Positions 9,442 to 17,829 of a stretch of 64,000 nt of DNA are shown here, in pieces. Under the pieces are notes generated by a model. That model searched no databases. It was not told the origin of the DNA and saw nothing but the letters and a program-made list of their open reading frames with translations. The number at the start of each line of letters is the position of its first letter. Position 1 is the stretch's first letter. The translations under genes were made by a program, and so were the position numbers. Origin of the DNA: Alphaproteobacteria bacterium (GTDB lineage: Bacteria > Pseudomonadota > Alphaproteobacteria > UBA7985 > JAUIBT01); contig JAUIBT010000016.1 in assembly GCA_030428255.1 (NCBI GenBank), positions 1 to 64,000 of the forward strand, in the 5' to 3' direction.

Positions 9442-9887
9442 CAGCAGCCTCCTCCGCCTTGCCAAACGCCTTGCTGTTTCAGCTTGTCGGCGACATCTTT
9501 TGGCATGTAGTTTTCGTCGTGCTTGGCCAGAACTTTGTCGGCCTCAAAGACGCCGCTGGCGTTCAGCTTGCCCTCGGCGACCACGCCCTGCCCCTCGCGG
9601 AACAGGTCTGGCAGGATGATGTTGGTGCGCACCAGCAAGCTAGCTTGGCAGTCAGTCACCTTGAAGTCGGTTTGACTGCCCTGCTTGACGACCGAGCCCG
9701 TCTCAACCAGTCCACCCAGGCGATAGCGTTGCGATCCTGCCTGATCGTCGGCCACCAGCTCGCTGGGCGTGCGGAAAAAGGCTGCGGTGGAGCTGAAGGC
9801 CAGCGCCATAAAGACCACAGCAACAGCGGCAAAGCCGAGACCAACCGAGATGAAGAGCAAGCGCTGCGTTTTGCGTGAATACGCCAT
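9441..9887 (-). CDS. ccmE: Heme chaperone CcmE (CycJ)
   Basis: 148 residues. One N-terminal membrane anchor (about 9-31) and an OB-fold periplasmic domain. The covalent heme-binding histidine is His123 in VLAKHDENYMP. The C-terminal tail ends in a run of glycines and a cysteine (GGGGC), which is unusual but short. It carries heme from CcmC to CcmF. Confidence 0.95.
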   Translation of the reverse strand: MAYSRKTQRLLFISVGLGFAAVAVVFMALAFSSTAAFFRTPSELVADDQAGSQRYRLGGLVETGSVVKQGSQTDFKVTDCQASLLVRTNIILPDLFREGQGVVAEGKLNASGVFEADKVLAKHDENYMPKDVADKLKQQGVWQGGGGC

Positions 9888-9898
9888 GATCGACCTTT

Positions 9899-10117
9899 CT
9901 AGTCCTGGGGAGTGCCGGTTGAATTCGTTTGCTCGGGTTCGCCGCCTGCGATCTCTGTGCGCCTGTCTTCCTGCGCCTTGAGGCGTGCGAGCGCGGCGCG
10001 GCGGCTTTTAAGCTGCTGGCGTGACCAGACCAGCAAGCCACCGAGCACCAGCGCTACAACCAAATAGGAGCCCCAAACATAGGCGGCGTATCCGCCCATC
10101 GCAAAAAAGTCAGCCAC
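9899..10117 (-). CDS. ccmD: Heme exporter protein CcmD
   Basis: 72 residues: a short N-terminus FFAMGGYAAYVWGSY with the conserved Tyr/aromatic pattern, one membrane helix (about 17-35) and a basic, charged cytoplasmic tail. CcmD stabilises the CcmC-CcmE complex. It lies 11 bp upstream of ccmE in the operon, the expected place. Recognition rests on position and topology more than on long motifs. Confidence 0.88.
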   Translation of the reverse strand: MADFFAMGGYAAYVWGSYLVVALVLGGLLVWSRQQLKSRRAALARLKAQEDRRTEIAGGEPEQTNSTGTPQD

Positions 10118-10205
10118 TGGCTAAGCCTTTCAATTTGTTAACTTGTGCTGCCGGATTGGCAGGCCCAAATCGGCCGTGTTTGGCCCTGCTTGTTCCCACG
10201 CGATG

Positions 10206-10955
10206 CTAGCTTGCAACCGCCTCCGAAGTCTGCTCACGCCGCATCAGGGCCAAGCGGCTAGAGCGCAAGCGCACCGCCGCCATCTCAGAGTGCATCCGCA
10301 CGATCAGCAAAGCGAAATATAACACCTGGAACGTCAGCCCCATGATCAGAAGCGGCCACAGCATGGAGGGCTCAATCGTTGGCCCGTCCATGCGGAAGAC
10401 CGAGGCTGACTGATGCAAGGTGTTCCACCATTCGACCGAAAACTTGATGATCGGCAGGATCAAAACGCCGACAAGCGCGAAGATGTTGGCGATGCGCCGC
10501 CCCTGGGCCGGGTCCTCGAAGGCTTGGGACAAAGCGATGTGCGCCAGATAGATAAAGAACAGGATCAAAACGGATGTCATGCGCCCGTCCCACTCCCAAT
10601 AGGTGCCCCACATGGGCTTGCCCCACAATGATCCCGTCACCAAAGCGCAAAAAGTAAAAGCAGCGCCGATGGGCGCAGAGGCCACAGCGGCAATTTCTGC
10701 CAATGGGTGGCGCCACACCAGAGCAACAAAACTCGCAATCGCCATGGAGGCATAGACAAACATCGCCATCCAGGCAGCGGGCACATGAACGTACATGATC
10801 CGCACCGTGTCGCCCTGCTGATAGTCTGGCTGGACGAAGATCAGCGCCCAGGGCAACCCGACGGCCAGGCCCAAAATAACCAGCCCCCAGAGCCAAGGTG
10901 CTATGCGGTCGGCCAGAGCGAAGAAGCGCGCTGGCTGCGCAAAACGTGTAAACAT
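10206..10955 (-). CDS. ccmC: Heme transporter CcmC
   Basis: 249 residues from ATG 10955, the natural start just before MFTRFAQPARFF; the open frame runs 51 codons further upstream without a homologous look. Six membrane segments and the heme-handling motif MWGTYWEWDGRMTS, plus MYVHVPAAW. CcmC loads heme onto CcmE. It is the first ccm gene of this operon; ccmA and ccmB, often immediately upstream in related bacteria, are absent. Confidence 0.95.
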   Translation of the reverse strand: MFTRFAQPARFFALADRIAPWLWGLVILGLAVGLPWALIFVQPDYQQGDTVRIMYVHVPAAWMAMFVYASMAIASFVALVWRHPLAEIAAVASAPIGAAFTFCALVTGSLWGKPMWGTYWEWDGRMTSVLILFFIYLAHIALSQAFEDPAQGRRIANIFALVGVLILPIIKFSVEWWNTLHQSASVFRMDGPTIEPSMLWPLLIMGLTFQVLYFALLIVRMHSEMAAVRLRSSRLALMRREQTSEAVAS

Positions 10956-11156
10956 TTGAACGGTGGTCCTCTCGTCCTGTGGCAAAGGCATCCTTGGCGC
11001 CTCGCACGCAAGGCACCGCCCTTTGCTATACTCCCTCTCAAGGCAGCATACCAGCCCTGGCCCCGCCCACTGGCAGAGCCGTGAATGCGTCATAGTCTCG
11101 CGCCACAATCGCGAACCGGCTTGCGAAAGCCCAGGGCGTTTGCCAAGTCTGCTAGC

Positions 11157-11202
11157 CAGGCTTGTTAGACATGTGGGGCAACGAATTTATCTGACAAGCC
11201 TG
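11157..11202 (+). promoter_or_regulatory. Long hairpin in the leader of the YcjX-like gene
   Basis: The arms CAGGCTTGTTAGA (11157-11169) and TCTGACAAGCCTG (11190-11202) pair over 13 positions, with one G-U pair in RNA, around a 20-base loop. The structure ends 11 bases before the first possible ATG (11214). No T-run follows, so a plain terminator is unlikely. It could be an operator or a translation-control hairpin. Confidence 0.5.
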
Positions 11203-11213
11203 AGCGAACTGCT

Positions 11214-12731
11214 ATGCTCTCCACGCCTTTGCAAAAAGGCCGTTCACTCGCCACAAACCTTTGCGCGTCCTTTGCTTTCATGGCTCTGCCCACCGCTCCA
11301 TCGGCTTCGTCCGCCAGCCTTCTTCAGTCTTCCAGCGCCGGTCTTTCCGGTCTGGTAACAGGCTTGCGCGACCACCTCACGGCCCCTTTCAGCGAACCGA
11401 GCCTGCGTCTAGGCGTGACCGGTCTGTCGCGCTCTGGCAAAACGGTTTTTATCACCGCCTTGGTTCACAACATCTTGACCGGTCGGCGCTTGCCTTTGTT
11501 TCGGCCCTCGGCGGACGCGCGCATTCTTGCCGCCGTTCTACGCCCGCAACCCAATCTGGACCTGCCGCGCTTTGCTTACGAGGCCAATATCGACGGCCTG
11601 CTTGGCCCGCAGCCGGTTTGGCCCGAGAGCACTTGGCGGCTTAGCCAACTGCGGCTTGCGATCTCCTACCGACCCAACAGCCTGATCAAGCGCGCCCTGC
11701 CCGGCCCGCACCTGCTTAACTTGGATCTGATCGACTACCCGGGCGAATGGCTGCTGGACTTGCCCTTGCTGAGCATGAGCTTTGAAGACTGGTCCGATCA
11801 GGTGATTGAAGCTGCCAAGCAACCCGCGCGTGCCGCCTTGGCCCAGCCCTGGCTCGATGCGCTCGGCCGCCTGGATCTCAACGCCGAGCAGGATGAACGC
11901 GCCTTTATTGAGGTCGCTCAGCTCTATTCCAGCTACCTACGCGCCTGTCGTGCCAAGAACCTGTTGATCTCCCAGCTTCAGCCAGGGCGCTTTCTCATGC
12001 CAGGCGACCTTGAAGGCTCGCCCAGCTTGACCTTCTCGCCGCTGCCACGGCCGCGTGGGAACTTGAAGAAAGCGGGCTTCTTCGCGGCCTGCGCACAGCG
12101 CTATGAGGCTTACAAGAAATTCGTCGTGCGGCCCTTCTTCCAAGATCACTTTTCCAAACTGGATCGGCAGATCGTCCTGACTGACTTGTTGGGCGCAGCG
12201 GCCAGCGGCCCCGAGGCTGTCGCCGATCTGCAAACGGCCATGACCACGGTCTTGCAGGCCTTCCGGCCCGGTGGCAATTCCTGGCTGTCGCAGCTCATGC
12301 GCGGACGGCGCATCGAAAAGATCTTGTTTGCCAGCACCAAGGCCGACCACCTGCCACGTGGCCAGCACCCGCGCCTGGCGGGCATGCTGGAGGAACTAGC
12401 CTTTGAGCCGGCCAACAACGCGCGCTTTAAGGGGGCGGATGTCGCCTTTCAGGCCCTGTCCGCCATCCGCTCCACCCGCCAAGCCAGGCTGCGTGAAGCT
12501 GGACAGACCTATGACGGCTTAACCGGCTGGTTGCAGGGCCACAGCCAACCCAAGGTCTTCTACCCTGGTGAGTTGCCCGCTACCTTGGCCGAACTCAAGC
12601 GCGGGATTGACTCGCCCCTTGCCCAAACCCGCTTTTTGCCGCCGCCGCGCATGGACCAGGAGCCCCAGGGGTTGCCACATATCGGATTGGACCGTGCCCT
12701 GGACTTCTTGCTGGGAGATTTGCTGTCATGA
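11214..12731 (+). CDS. YcjX-family (DUF463) P-loop NTPase
   Basis: 505 residues from the first ATG; ATG 11281 is a possible later start. Walker A is GLSRSGKT (about 70-77), following LRLGVTG, and ILFASTKADHLP resembles the switch/TKAD region of the family. YcjX-type proteins are stress-associated NTPases, often next to YcjF and in some bacteria in the psp regulon. The stop overlaps the start of the YcjF-like gene (ATGA), so the pair is one operon. The biochemical role is not known. Confidence 0.9.
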   Translation: MLSTPLQKGRSLATNLCASFAFMALPTAPSASSASLLQSSSAGLSGLVTGLRDHLTAPFSEPSLRLGVTGLSRSGKTVFITALVHNILTGRRLPLFRPSADARILAAVLRPQPNLDLPRFAYEANIDGLLGPQPVWPESTWRLSQLRLAISYRPNSLIKRALPGPHLLNLDLIDYPGEWLLDLPLLSMSFEDWSDQVIEAAKQPARAALAQPWLDALGRLDLNAEQDERAFIEVAQLYSSYLRACRAKNLLISQLQPGRFLMPGDLEGSPSLTFSPLPRPRGNLKKAGFFAACAQRYEAYKKFVVRPFFQDHFSKLDRQIVLTDLLGAAASGPEAVADLQTAMTTVLQAFRPGGNSWLSQLMRGRRIEKILFASTKADHLPRGQHPRLAGMLEELAFEPANNARFKGADVAFQALSAIRSTRQARLREAGQTYDGLTGWLQGHSQPKVFYPGELPATLAELKRGIDSPLAQTRFLPPPRMDQEPQGLPHIGLDRALDFLLGDLLS

Positions 12732-13972
12732 AGCCCGGCGAGACTTTCGATCTCGGGGATCGCAAGATCCAAGCCATCGAGCAAGACGGCAGTCAGATTT
12801 GGGACACGCTTGGCCACAACGTCAGTGGTGACGAGCCTGAAGCCCAGCCCAACAGTGCGTCGGCCTCTGCGTCCAAGGCCCCAGAGGCCACTGCAAGCGA
12901 GCCAACAACCACGCCAACTGCCAGCGCTCCGCCGCCGCTGACCGGCAGCCCAAAGCAGGCCGCCTTGGCGCCGGGAACGATCAGACCCGCAGCCGAGCCC
13001 AAGCCTGCGGCCAACCCCGCCCCCAAAGGCCCAAACAGAAGCTCCGCCAGTCAAGCCGCGCTGCAAAAGGCCGCCGAGCGCGCCCAACAACAGCAATCCT
13101 ACGGTTGGTTCGCGCTGCTGGCCGTCACCCTAGCCGCCCTGTTCGCCTTGCTGCTGATCGCCGACACCATCAGCGGCATGGTCTGGTTGTTCGGACTTTC
13201 CAGCGCGCTGGGGCTCTTGGCCAGCGTCTTGCTCGCCGCTGCCGTAACCAGCCTGGTCATCCTCATAGGGCGCGAATGGCGCGCCATTTCGCGGATGAGC
13301 CGCCAGCGCCACCTACGCCAACTCTGCGAGGCCGCCTTGTCCGAAGCCGGCGCTCCCGGTGCCGAACAAGCCATGGACGCGGTCGAAGACGCCTATGCCC
13401 GCCAGGACAACACCGCCTGGATGCTGGCGCAGTTTCGCGAGTTGGCTCCGCGCGAGGGCTATAACGCCGTGGATCGCCTGGAAGTTTTCGAGCGTGAGGT
13501 GCTGCGCAAGCTCGACAGCCAAGCCGTTGATATCATTGAAGAGAATGCGCGCAACACGGCGGTCATCACCACCATTTCCCCCTTTGCCGTCTTTGATGCG
13601 CTGTTTACGCTTTGGCGCAATCTGCGCATGATCCGGCAGGTGGCGACGGTCTACGGCGTTGCCCCCGGCTTTTGGGGCTCGCTGCGCTTGCTGCGTCAGG
13701 TCTTTGCCAACGTGCTGTTGACCGGTGGGCTGGAGGCCGCGGATGGCGCGTTGAACCAACTGCTTGGCGGCTCCTTGACGGCCAAGCTCTCGACCAAGCT
13801 CAGCGAGGGGCTGGTCAACGGCATGCTGTCGGCTCGCCTGGGGCTAGCAGCGATGGACCAGTGCCGCCCCCTGCCCTTCAAGCACAACCGCCGCCCGCGC
13901 CTGTCCGACATCGGCGCACGGCTGGTGTCCTCGGTACGCAAGTCGATCATGAAAAGCGGCAATCGCGACTAA
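12728..13972 (+). CDS. YcjF-like TIGR01620/DUF697 membrane protein
   Basis: 414 residues. An acidic, Ala/Pro-rich low-complexity N-terminus (to about 125) precedes two hydrophobic segments (about 127-150 and 155-180), then a helical domain with the DUF697-like pattern NTAVITTISPFAVFDALFTL. It partners the YcjX-like NTPase directly upstream, with which it overlaps by 4 bp. Its stop codon overlaps that of the opposing flavoprotein gene (CTAA, 13969-13972), a tight convergent junction. Confidence 0.87.
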   Translation: MKPGETFDLGDRKIQAIEQDGSQIWDTLGHNVSGDEPEAQPNSASASASKAPEATASEPTTTPTASAPPPLTGSPKQAALAPGTIRPAAEPKPAANPAPKGPNRSSASQAALQKAAERAQQQQSYGWFALLAVTLAALFALLLIADTISGMVWLFGLSSALGLLASVLLAAAVTSLVILIGREWRAISRMSRQRHLRQLCEAALSEAGAPGAEQAMDAVEDAYARQDNTAWMLAQFRELAPREGYNAVDRLEVFEREVLRKLDSQAVDIIEENARNTAVITTISPFAVFDALFTLWRNLRMIRQVATVYGVAPGFWGSLRLLRQVFANVLLTGGLEAADGALNQLLGGSLTAKLSTKLSEGLVNGMLSARLGLAAMDQCRPLPFKHNRRPRLSDIGARLVSSVRKSIMKSGNRD

Positions 13973-15954
13973 AGCGCTAGGGCCGCTTTGCGCCCCTCAT
14001 AGATCGCGTAGGCCGCGTTGCGCGGCGCGTTGGCATCGCCAATCATCACGGGCTCCAACCCGGCAGCCAGCAACTCGTCGCGCAGGCCCATATCAGCCTG
14101 ATGGACCGTCGCCAGCACCAGGCTGTCGGCGGCCAAGGCCTCGCGGCTACCGTCCAGCAGGTTGAGCAACTCGGCACCCTGCGGCCCCCAATGGCTCACC
14201 GCGCGCTCTGTGAAGAAGCGCACGCCAAGCTGGGTCAGCCTCTGGCGCATCGGAAAATCGCTTGCCGAGCGTTGCAGTTCCTTGCCCACCAGCGCGTCGG
14301 GCGTCACCAGGCTAACCTTGTGGCCTTGCTCGGCCAGGTGCCAGGCGGTGCCGCAGCCTTTCCAAAAGCCGCCCTCGTCCAAGACGATCACCCGCTCGCC
14401 TAGCCGAGCCTGGCGCGCCATGACCTCAAGGCTGGAATAGACGCCGCCGCTGTCGATGCCGGGCAGTCGCTCCAGGTGCGGTAGTGCTTTTTGAAAGCCC
14501 GTCTCGCGCGGCAAGGAGCCGGTGGCCAGGATGAGGCTGCCCGCGCCCCAGTCCAAGATATCCCCCGCCTCCCAATAGGCGTGATAGCGCAGATCGACGC
14601 CCAGTCGCTCCAGTTCGCGGCCATACCAGGCCAGCAAGTCGGTAATTTGCGCCCGGCGCGGTTGCAGGCCCGCCAGCCGGAACTGGCCGCCCAGCTCACC
14701 ACTGGCCTCTACCAAAGTCACCGCCCGACCGCGTTCGGCAGCCACCCTTGCGGCCTCCAGACCGGCAGGGCCTGCGCCCACCACCAGCACCCGTTCCGCT
14801 GTCGCGGTGCTAGCCCGCAGGTAGGGTTCTTGCCCCCACAGGTGCTCGCGGCCCGTCGCTGGGTTGACCAGGCAGGAAATCCAATAGTCGCGCGACCGTC
14901 GCCCCCAGCACTGCTGATTGCAAGAAATGCAGCCGCGAATCTGCTCGGCCTGATCGGCTTCGGCCTTGCGTGCCAACTCGGGATCGGCGATCTGCCCGCG
15001 CACGATGGACACCAGGTCAGCCTCGCCCGCGCCCAAGATAGTATTGGCGTTTTCAGGCGTGCGGATATGGGCCTCAGAGGTAACTTTCGCAAAGCTCAAG
15101 GCCGACTTGAGCTGGCGTGTCAGCTCCACGCTCAGCTTTTCGGGATAGAAGGCCGTGGGCATGAGCTTGTAGAAATCGAAATAGCCGCCGAACCCGCAGG
15201 TCACATAGTCCATCAACTGATCGCGGTCGTGCAGCACTAGGATCTCCGCCAGGCTCTCGCCGCTCAGCGCCACCGGCACGTCGGGTTCATCGCTGACCGC
15301 TAGACCGACGATAAAGTCAGGCCCGCAAGCCGCGCGAATGCGTTGCAAAACCTCGCGTGAGAAGCGCGTCCGGTTTTCTAAGCTGCCACCCCAACGGTCG
15401 TCGCGCTGGTTAGAAAAGGGCGTCCAGAACTGGTCGAGCATGCCGTGGTAGGCCGCCCAGACCTCGACCCCGTCAAATCCGGCGCGCTGGCAGCGTTGCG
15501 CCGCCTGCACAAAGCCTGAAATGGTCTCCTCAATCTCGGCTTCGCTCATAGTGTGGCTGCCGTCGCTGTCGTGCCACGACGGACCGCCCGACGGCGACCA
15601 AGCTGCGTGCCAAGACAGGTCGCCATCCCCGTGCGCGCCGACATGATAGAGCTGTTGGATCATCACCGCGCCTTCAGCCTGGCAGGCCTCGGTCATGCGG
15701 CGAAAGCCAGGGATCACGGCGTCATCATTGACGCGAAAGTTGCCCCGCGTCAGCACAGCGGCAGGATGCACAGGCATAGGCTCGACCACGATCATGCCAG
15801 CGCCGCCGCGTGCGCGGGCCAGGTAATAGCCCAAATGCTGATCACCTGGCAGCCCTTGCGCGCTCATGTTCGTGGTGTGAGCGCCGAAGACGATGCGGTT
15901 TTTCAGCGTCTTATGGCGCAGAGATAGCGGTTGAAAGACGTGCGGAAAAGCCAT
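13969..15954 (-). CDS. OYE/TMADH-type iron-sulfur flavoprotein, demethylase- or dienoyl-CoA-reductase-like
   Basis: 661 residues. Domain order: Old Yellow Enzyme barrel (about 5-335, FMN), cysteine cluster C342-x2-C345-x3-C349-x11-C361 as in FadH-type enzymes (one 4Fe-4S), then FAD/NAD(P)-binding folds with [19 protein letters not shown] (about 391). Family members include 2,4-dienoyl-CoA reductase, trimethylamine dehydrogenase and the N-methylproline/dimethylglycine demethylases. The neighbours (a proline-racemase-family protein and a P5C-reductase-like protein) point to an amino-acid betaine or N-methyl amine, by inference only. Last gene of the operon that starts at 19875. Confidence 0.85.
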   Translation of the reverse strand: MAFPHVFQPLSLRHKTLKNRIVFGAHTTNMSAQGLPGDQHLGYYLARARGGAGMIVVEPMPVHPAAVLTRGNFRVNDDAVIPGFRRMTEACQAEGAVMIQQLYHVGAHGDGDLSWHAAWSPSGGPSWHDSDGSHTMSEAEIEETISGFVQAAQRCQRAGFDGVEVWAAYHGMLDQFWTPFSNQRDDRWGGSLENRTRFSREVLQRIRAACGPDFIVGLAVSDEPDVPVALSGESLAEILVLHDRDQLMDYVTCGFGGYFDFYKLMPTAFYPEKLSVELTRQLKSALSFAKVTSEAHIRTPENANTILGAGEADLVSIVRGQIADPELARKAEADQAEQIRGCISCNQQCWGRRSRDYWISCLVNPATGREHLWGQEPYLRASTATAERVLVVGAGPAGLEAARVAAERGRAVTLVEASGELGGQFRLAGLQPRRAQITDLLAWYGRELERLGVDLRYHAYWEAGDILDWGAGSLILATGSLPRETGFQKALPHLERLPGIDSGGVYSSLEVMARQARLGERVIVLDEGGFWKGCGTAWHLAEQGHKVSLVTPDALVGKELQRSASDFPMRQRLTQLGVRFFTERAVSHWGPQGAELLNLLDGSREALAADSLVLATVHQADMGLRDELLAAGLEPVMIGDANAPRNAAYAIYEGRKAALAL

Positions 15955-15966
15955 GTCAGCACCGAT

Positions 15967-16755
15967 TTAGTCGTCAAAACGTTTCAAAAGGCCGTCAAGG
16001 CCCGCTTGCAAAGCCTCATAGCTGCCCGCCTCGCCCAGCTTGTCCCGCAGTTCGGCGTTGAAGCCGCCCGGCGTACTGAGGTCCGCCAGCAAGCCCTTCA
16101 ACACGCCCGGTCTGCGCAAGGGGGCAGCTAACAGGCTACCGCCGATCAGTTGGCGCAAAAAGGCCTCGCTGCCCAGTGCGTCGCCTTGGCCTGCTGCTTC
16201 CAAGCGCGCGGCCAGCCAGACCTGGGTCTCGGACAACAGCTTGACCACCGGCGAAAGGACCGCTTGAGCTGACATATACGCATGCAGCGCCTCGTCGCTC
16301 TCGATGGAGAAAATGCGGTTGTCATCGCCAAATAGGGCCTCAAGCGCCGCTGACCAGGGCTGGCACAAGACGGGCGAGCCACCCAGAGCGATGCAGGGAA
16401 AGGGGATCATCAGCGCTTCGATTTTGGCCGGAGCCACCAGGCGCGCCACCTCCTGGATATCCATATCCGCCATGAAGGAGACGACCTTTTGATCGGCACG
16501 AAAGGTTAGCGCTCCGAGAGCTTCAGGGGCCTGAACGCCGGTGGTGCCGATGAAAATCAGGTCTGAGCCGTCCACCACGGCCTGATTATCCGCCACCCTG
16601 ACCTGCTCAAAATCGGCGCTTAGGCCCTTGGCGTTCGCTGCCCCGCGCCGCGAGACCAGCAGCGGGTAATCGCGCCGTGCCAGGCTAGTTGCGACGGCGG
16701 TCGCGATGGTGCCGAGGCCAAGAAAGCCCAAGCGCGGCTCTGCGGTCTGTGTCAT
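15967..16755 (-). CDS. Pyrroline-5-carboxylate-reductase-like NAD(P)-binding protein
   Basis: 262 residues. N-terminal Rossmann motif GFLGLGTIATAVATSL, then a helical dimerisation-like C-terminal half, as in the ProC superfamily. The C-terminal conserved block is divergent (SLLAAPLRR, TPGGFNAEL), so it is a paralogue rather than the housekeeping ProC. It could reduce a cyclic imine formed by the neighbouring oxidative enzymes; the substrate is inferred from context only. It sits between the racemase-family gene and the 661-residue flavoprotein, with short gaps (44 and 12 bp). Confidence 0.78.
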   Translation of the reverse strand: MTQTAEPRLGFLGLGTIATAVATSLARRDYPLLVSRRGAANAKGLSADFEQVRVADNQAVVDGSDLIFIGTTGVQAPEALGALTFRADQKVVSFMADMDIQEVARLVAPAKIEALMIPFPCIALGGSPVLCQPWSAALEALFGDDNRIFSIESDEALHAYMSAQAVLSPVVKLLSETQVWLAARLEAAGQGDALGSEAFLRQLIGGSLLAAPLRRPGVLKGLLADLSTPGGFNAELRDKLGEAGSYEALQAGLDGLLKRFDD

Positions 16756-16799
16756 GTGGTTCTCCTTATATGCGGCGGCACGCCCCCTTGGTCGTCGCC

Positions 16800-17828
16800 C
16801 TAGCTAAGCCCCCAAGTATCGCTCAACTTATAGCCCTCTGGCCAGGGGTCTTCTGGGTCCAGCATGTGCTGATGCAAGCCTGTAATCCAGGCACGCCCGG
16901 TAATTTGCGGCACGATGGCGGGCGTCGCGCCGACCTGGCAGGTCTCCACGATCTCTCCCACAAAGGTCGAACCGATGATCGAGCGCCCGACCAAGCGATC
17001 GCCAAGGCGCATGCGCCCGCGTGCGGCCTCCACCGCCATGCGCGCGGAAACGCCTGTCCCGCAGGGCGAACGGTCCAACTTGCCCGGCTGGATCGCCACC
17101 GCAGAGCGCAGCGTTAGCCCTTGCTCACAGGTCTCAAGCGGGCTCATGAGATTGCAAAAGGAGATGTGTCGCCAGTCGGGGTTGGCGGGATGGTGAAAGC
17201 CGAGCTGCTCGTTGGCGGCGGCGGTGATGCGTATACCGATGGTCGCCAAGTCGCGCGCCTCGTTGGGCTCAATCGCAAAGCCCAGCGCCTTAGCATCGAC
17301 GATCACAAAACTGTCGCCACCAAAGGCCGTATCGACGGTGAGCGTGCCGAGCCCTTCGACCTCCAAAGCCGCATCCAGATGACAGGCAAAGGAGGGTAGA
17401 TTGCGCACAGAAATCGACTTTGCCTTGCCGTTTTCGCACTGCGCGCGCACGCGCACCAACCCGCCGGGTGCCTCTAAGGTCAGCTCGGTCACGGGTTCAT
17501 GCATGGGAATGAGGCCGGTGTCCAACAACACGGTTGATACGCAGATCGAGTTCGAGCCGGACATGGGCGGCGTATCTTCGGGCTCCATGACGATGAATGC
17601 CGCGTCAGCCTCAGGGTGCTTGGATGGCACCAGCAAATTGACGTGGCGAAAGACGCCGCCGCGTGGCTCGTTCAGAACAAAGCGCCTCAGGTTTTGGTCC
17701 TCGGCGATATAGCTGCGCTGCGCCCAAATGCTATCGCCCGGTGGCGGCGCAACCCCGCCGGTGATGACATCGCCGACCTCGCCCTCTGCGTGGCACGAGA
17801 CATAGTGAATGACCTTGGAACTGCGCAT
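16800..17828 (-). CDS. Proline racemase/3-hydroxyproline dehydratase family protein (Ser/Cys pair)
   Basis: 342 residues. The family uses two facing catalytic residues, usually Cys and Cys. Here the first motif is MSGSN (Ser90) in place of MCGHG, while the second is intact as [11 protein letters not shown] (Cys256). Replacement of the first Cys by Ser or Thr is known in hydroxyproline dehydratases and some epimerases, so simple proline racemisation is unlikely. Substrate is probably a proline-type amino acid or derivative. Its ATG lies one base after the stop of the upstream 681-residue flavoprotein gene, indicating translational coupling. Confidence 0.85.
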   Translation of the reverse strand: MRSSKVIHYVSCHAEGEVGDVITGGVAPPPGDSIWAQRSYIAEDQNLRRFVLNEPRGGVFRHVNLLVPSKHPEADAAFIVMEPEDTPPMSGSNSICVSTVLLDTGLIPMHEPVTELTLEAPGGLVRVRAQCENGKAKSISVRNLPSFACHLDAALEVEGLGTLTVDTAFGGDSFVIVDAKALGFAIEPNEARDLATIGIRITAAANEQLGFHHPANPDWRHISFCNLMSPLETCEQGLTLRSAVAIQPGKLDRSPCGTGVSARMAVEAARGRMRLGDRLVGRSIIGSTFVGEIVETCQVGATPAIVPQITGRAWITGLHQHMLDPEDPWPEGYKLSDTWGLS

Positions 17829-17829
17829 A

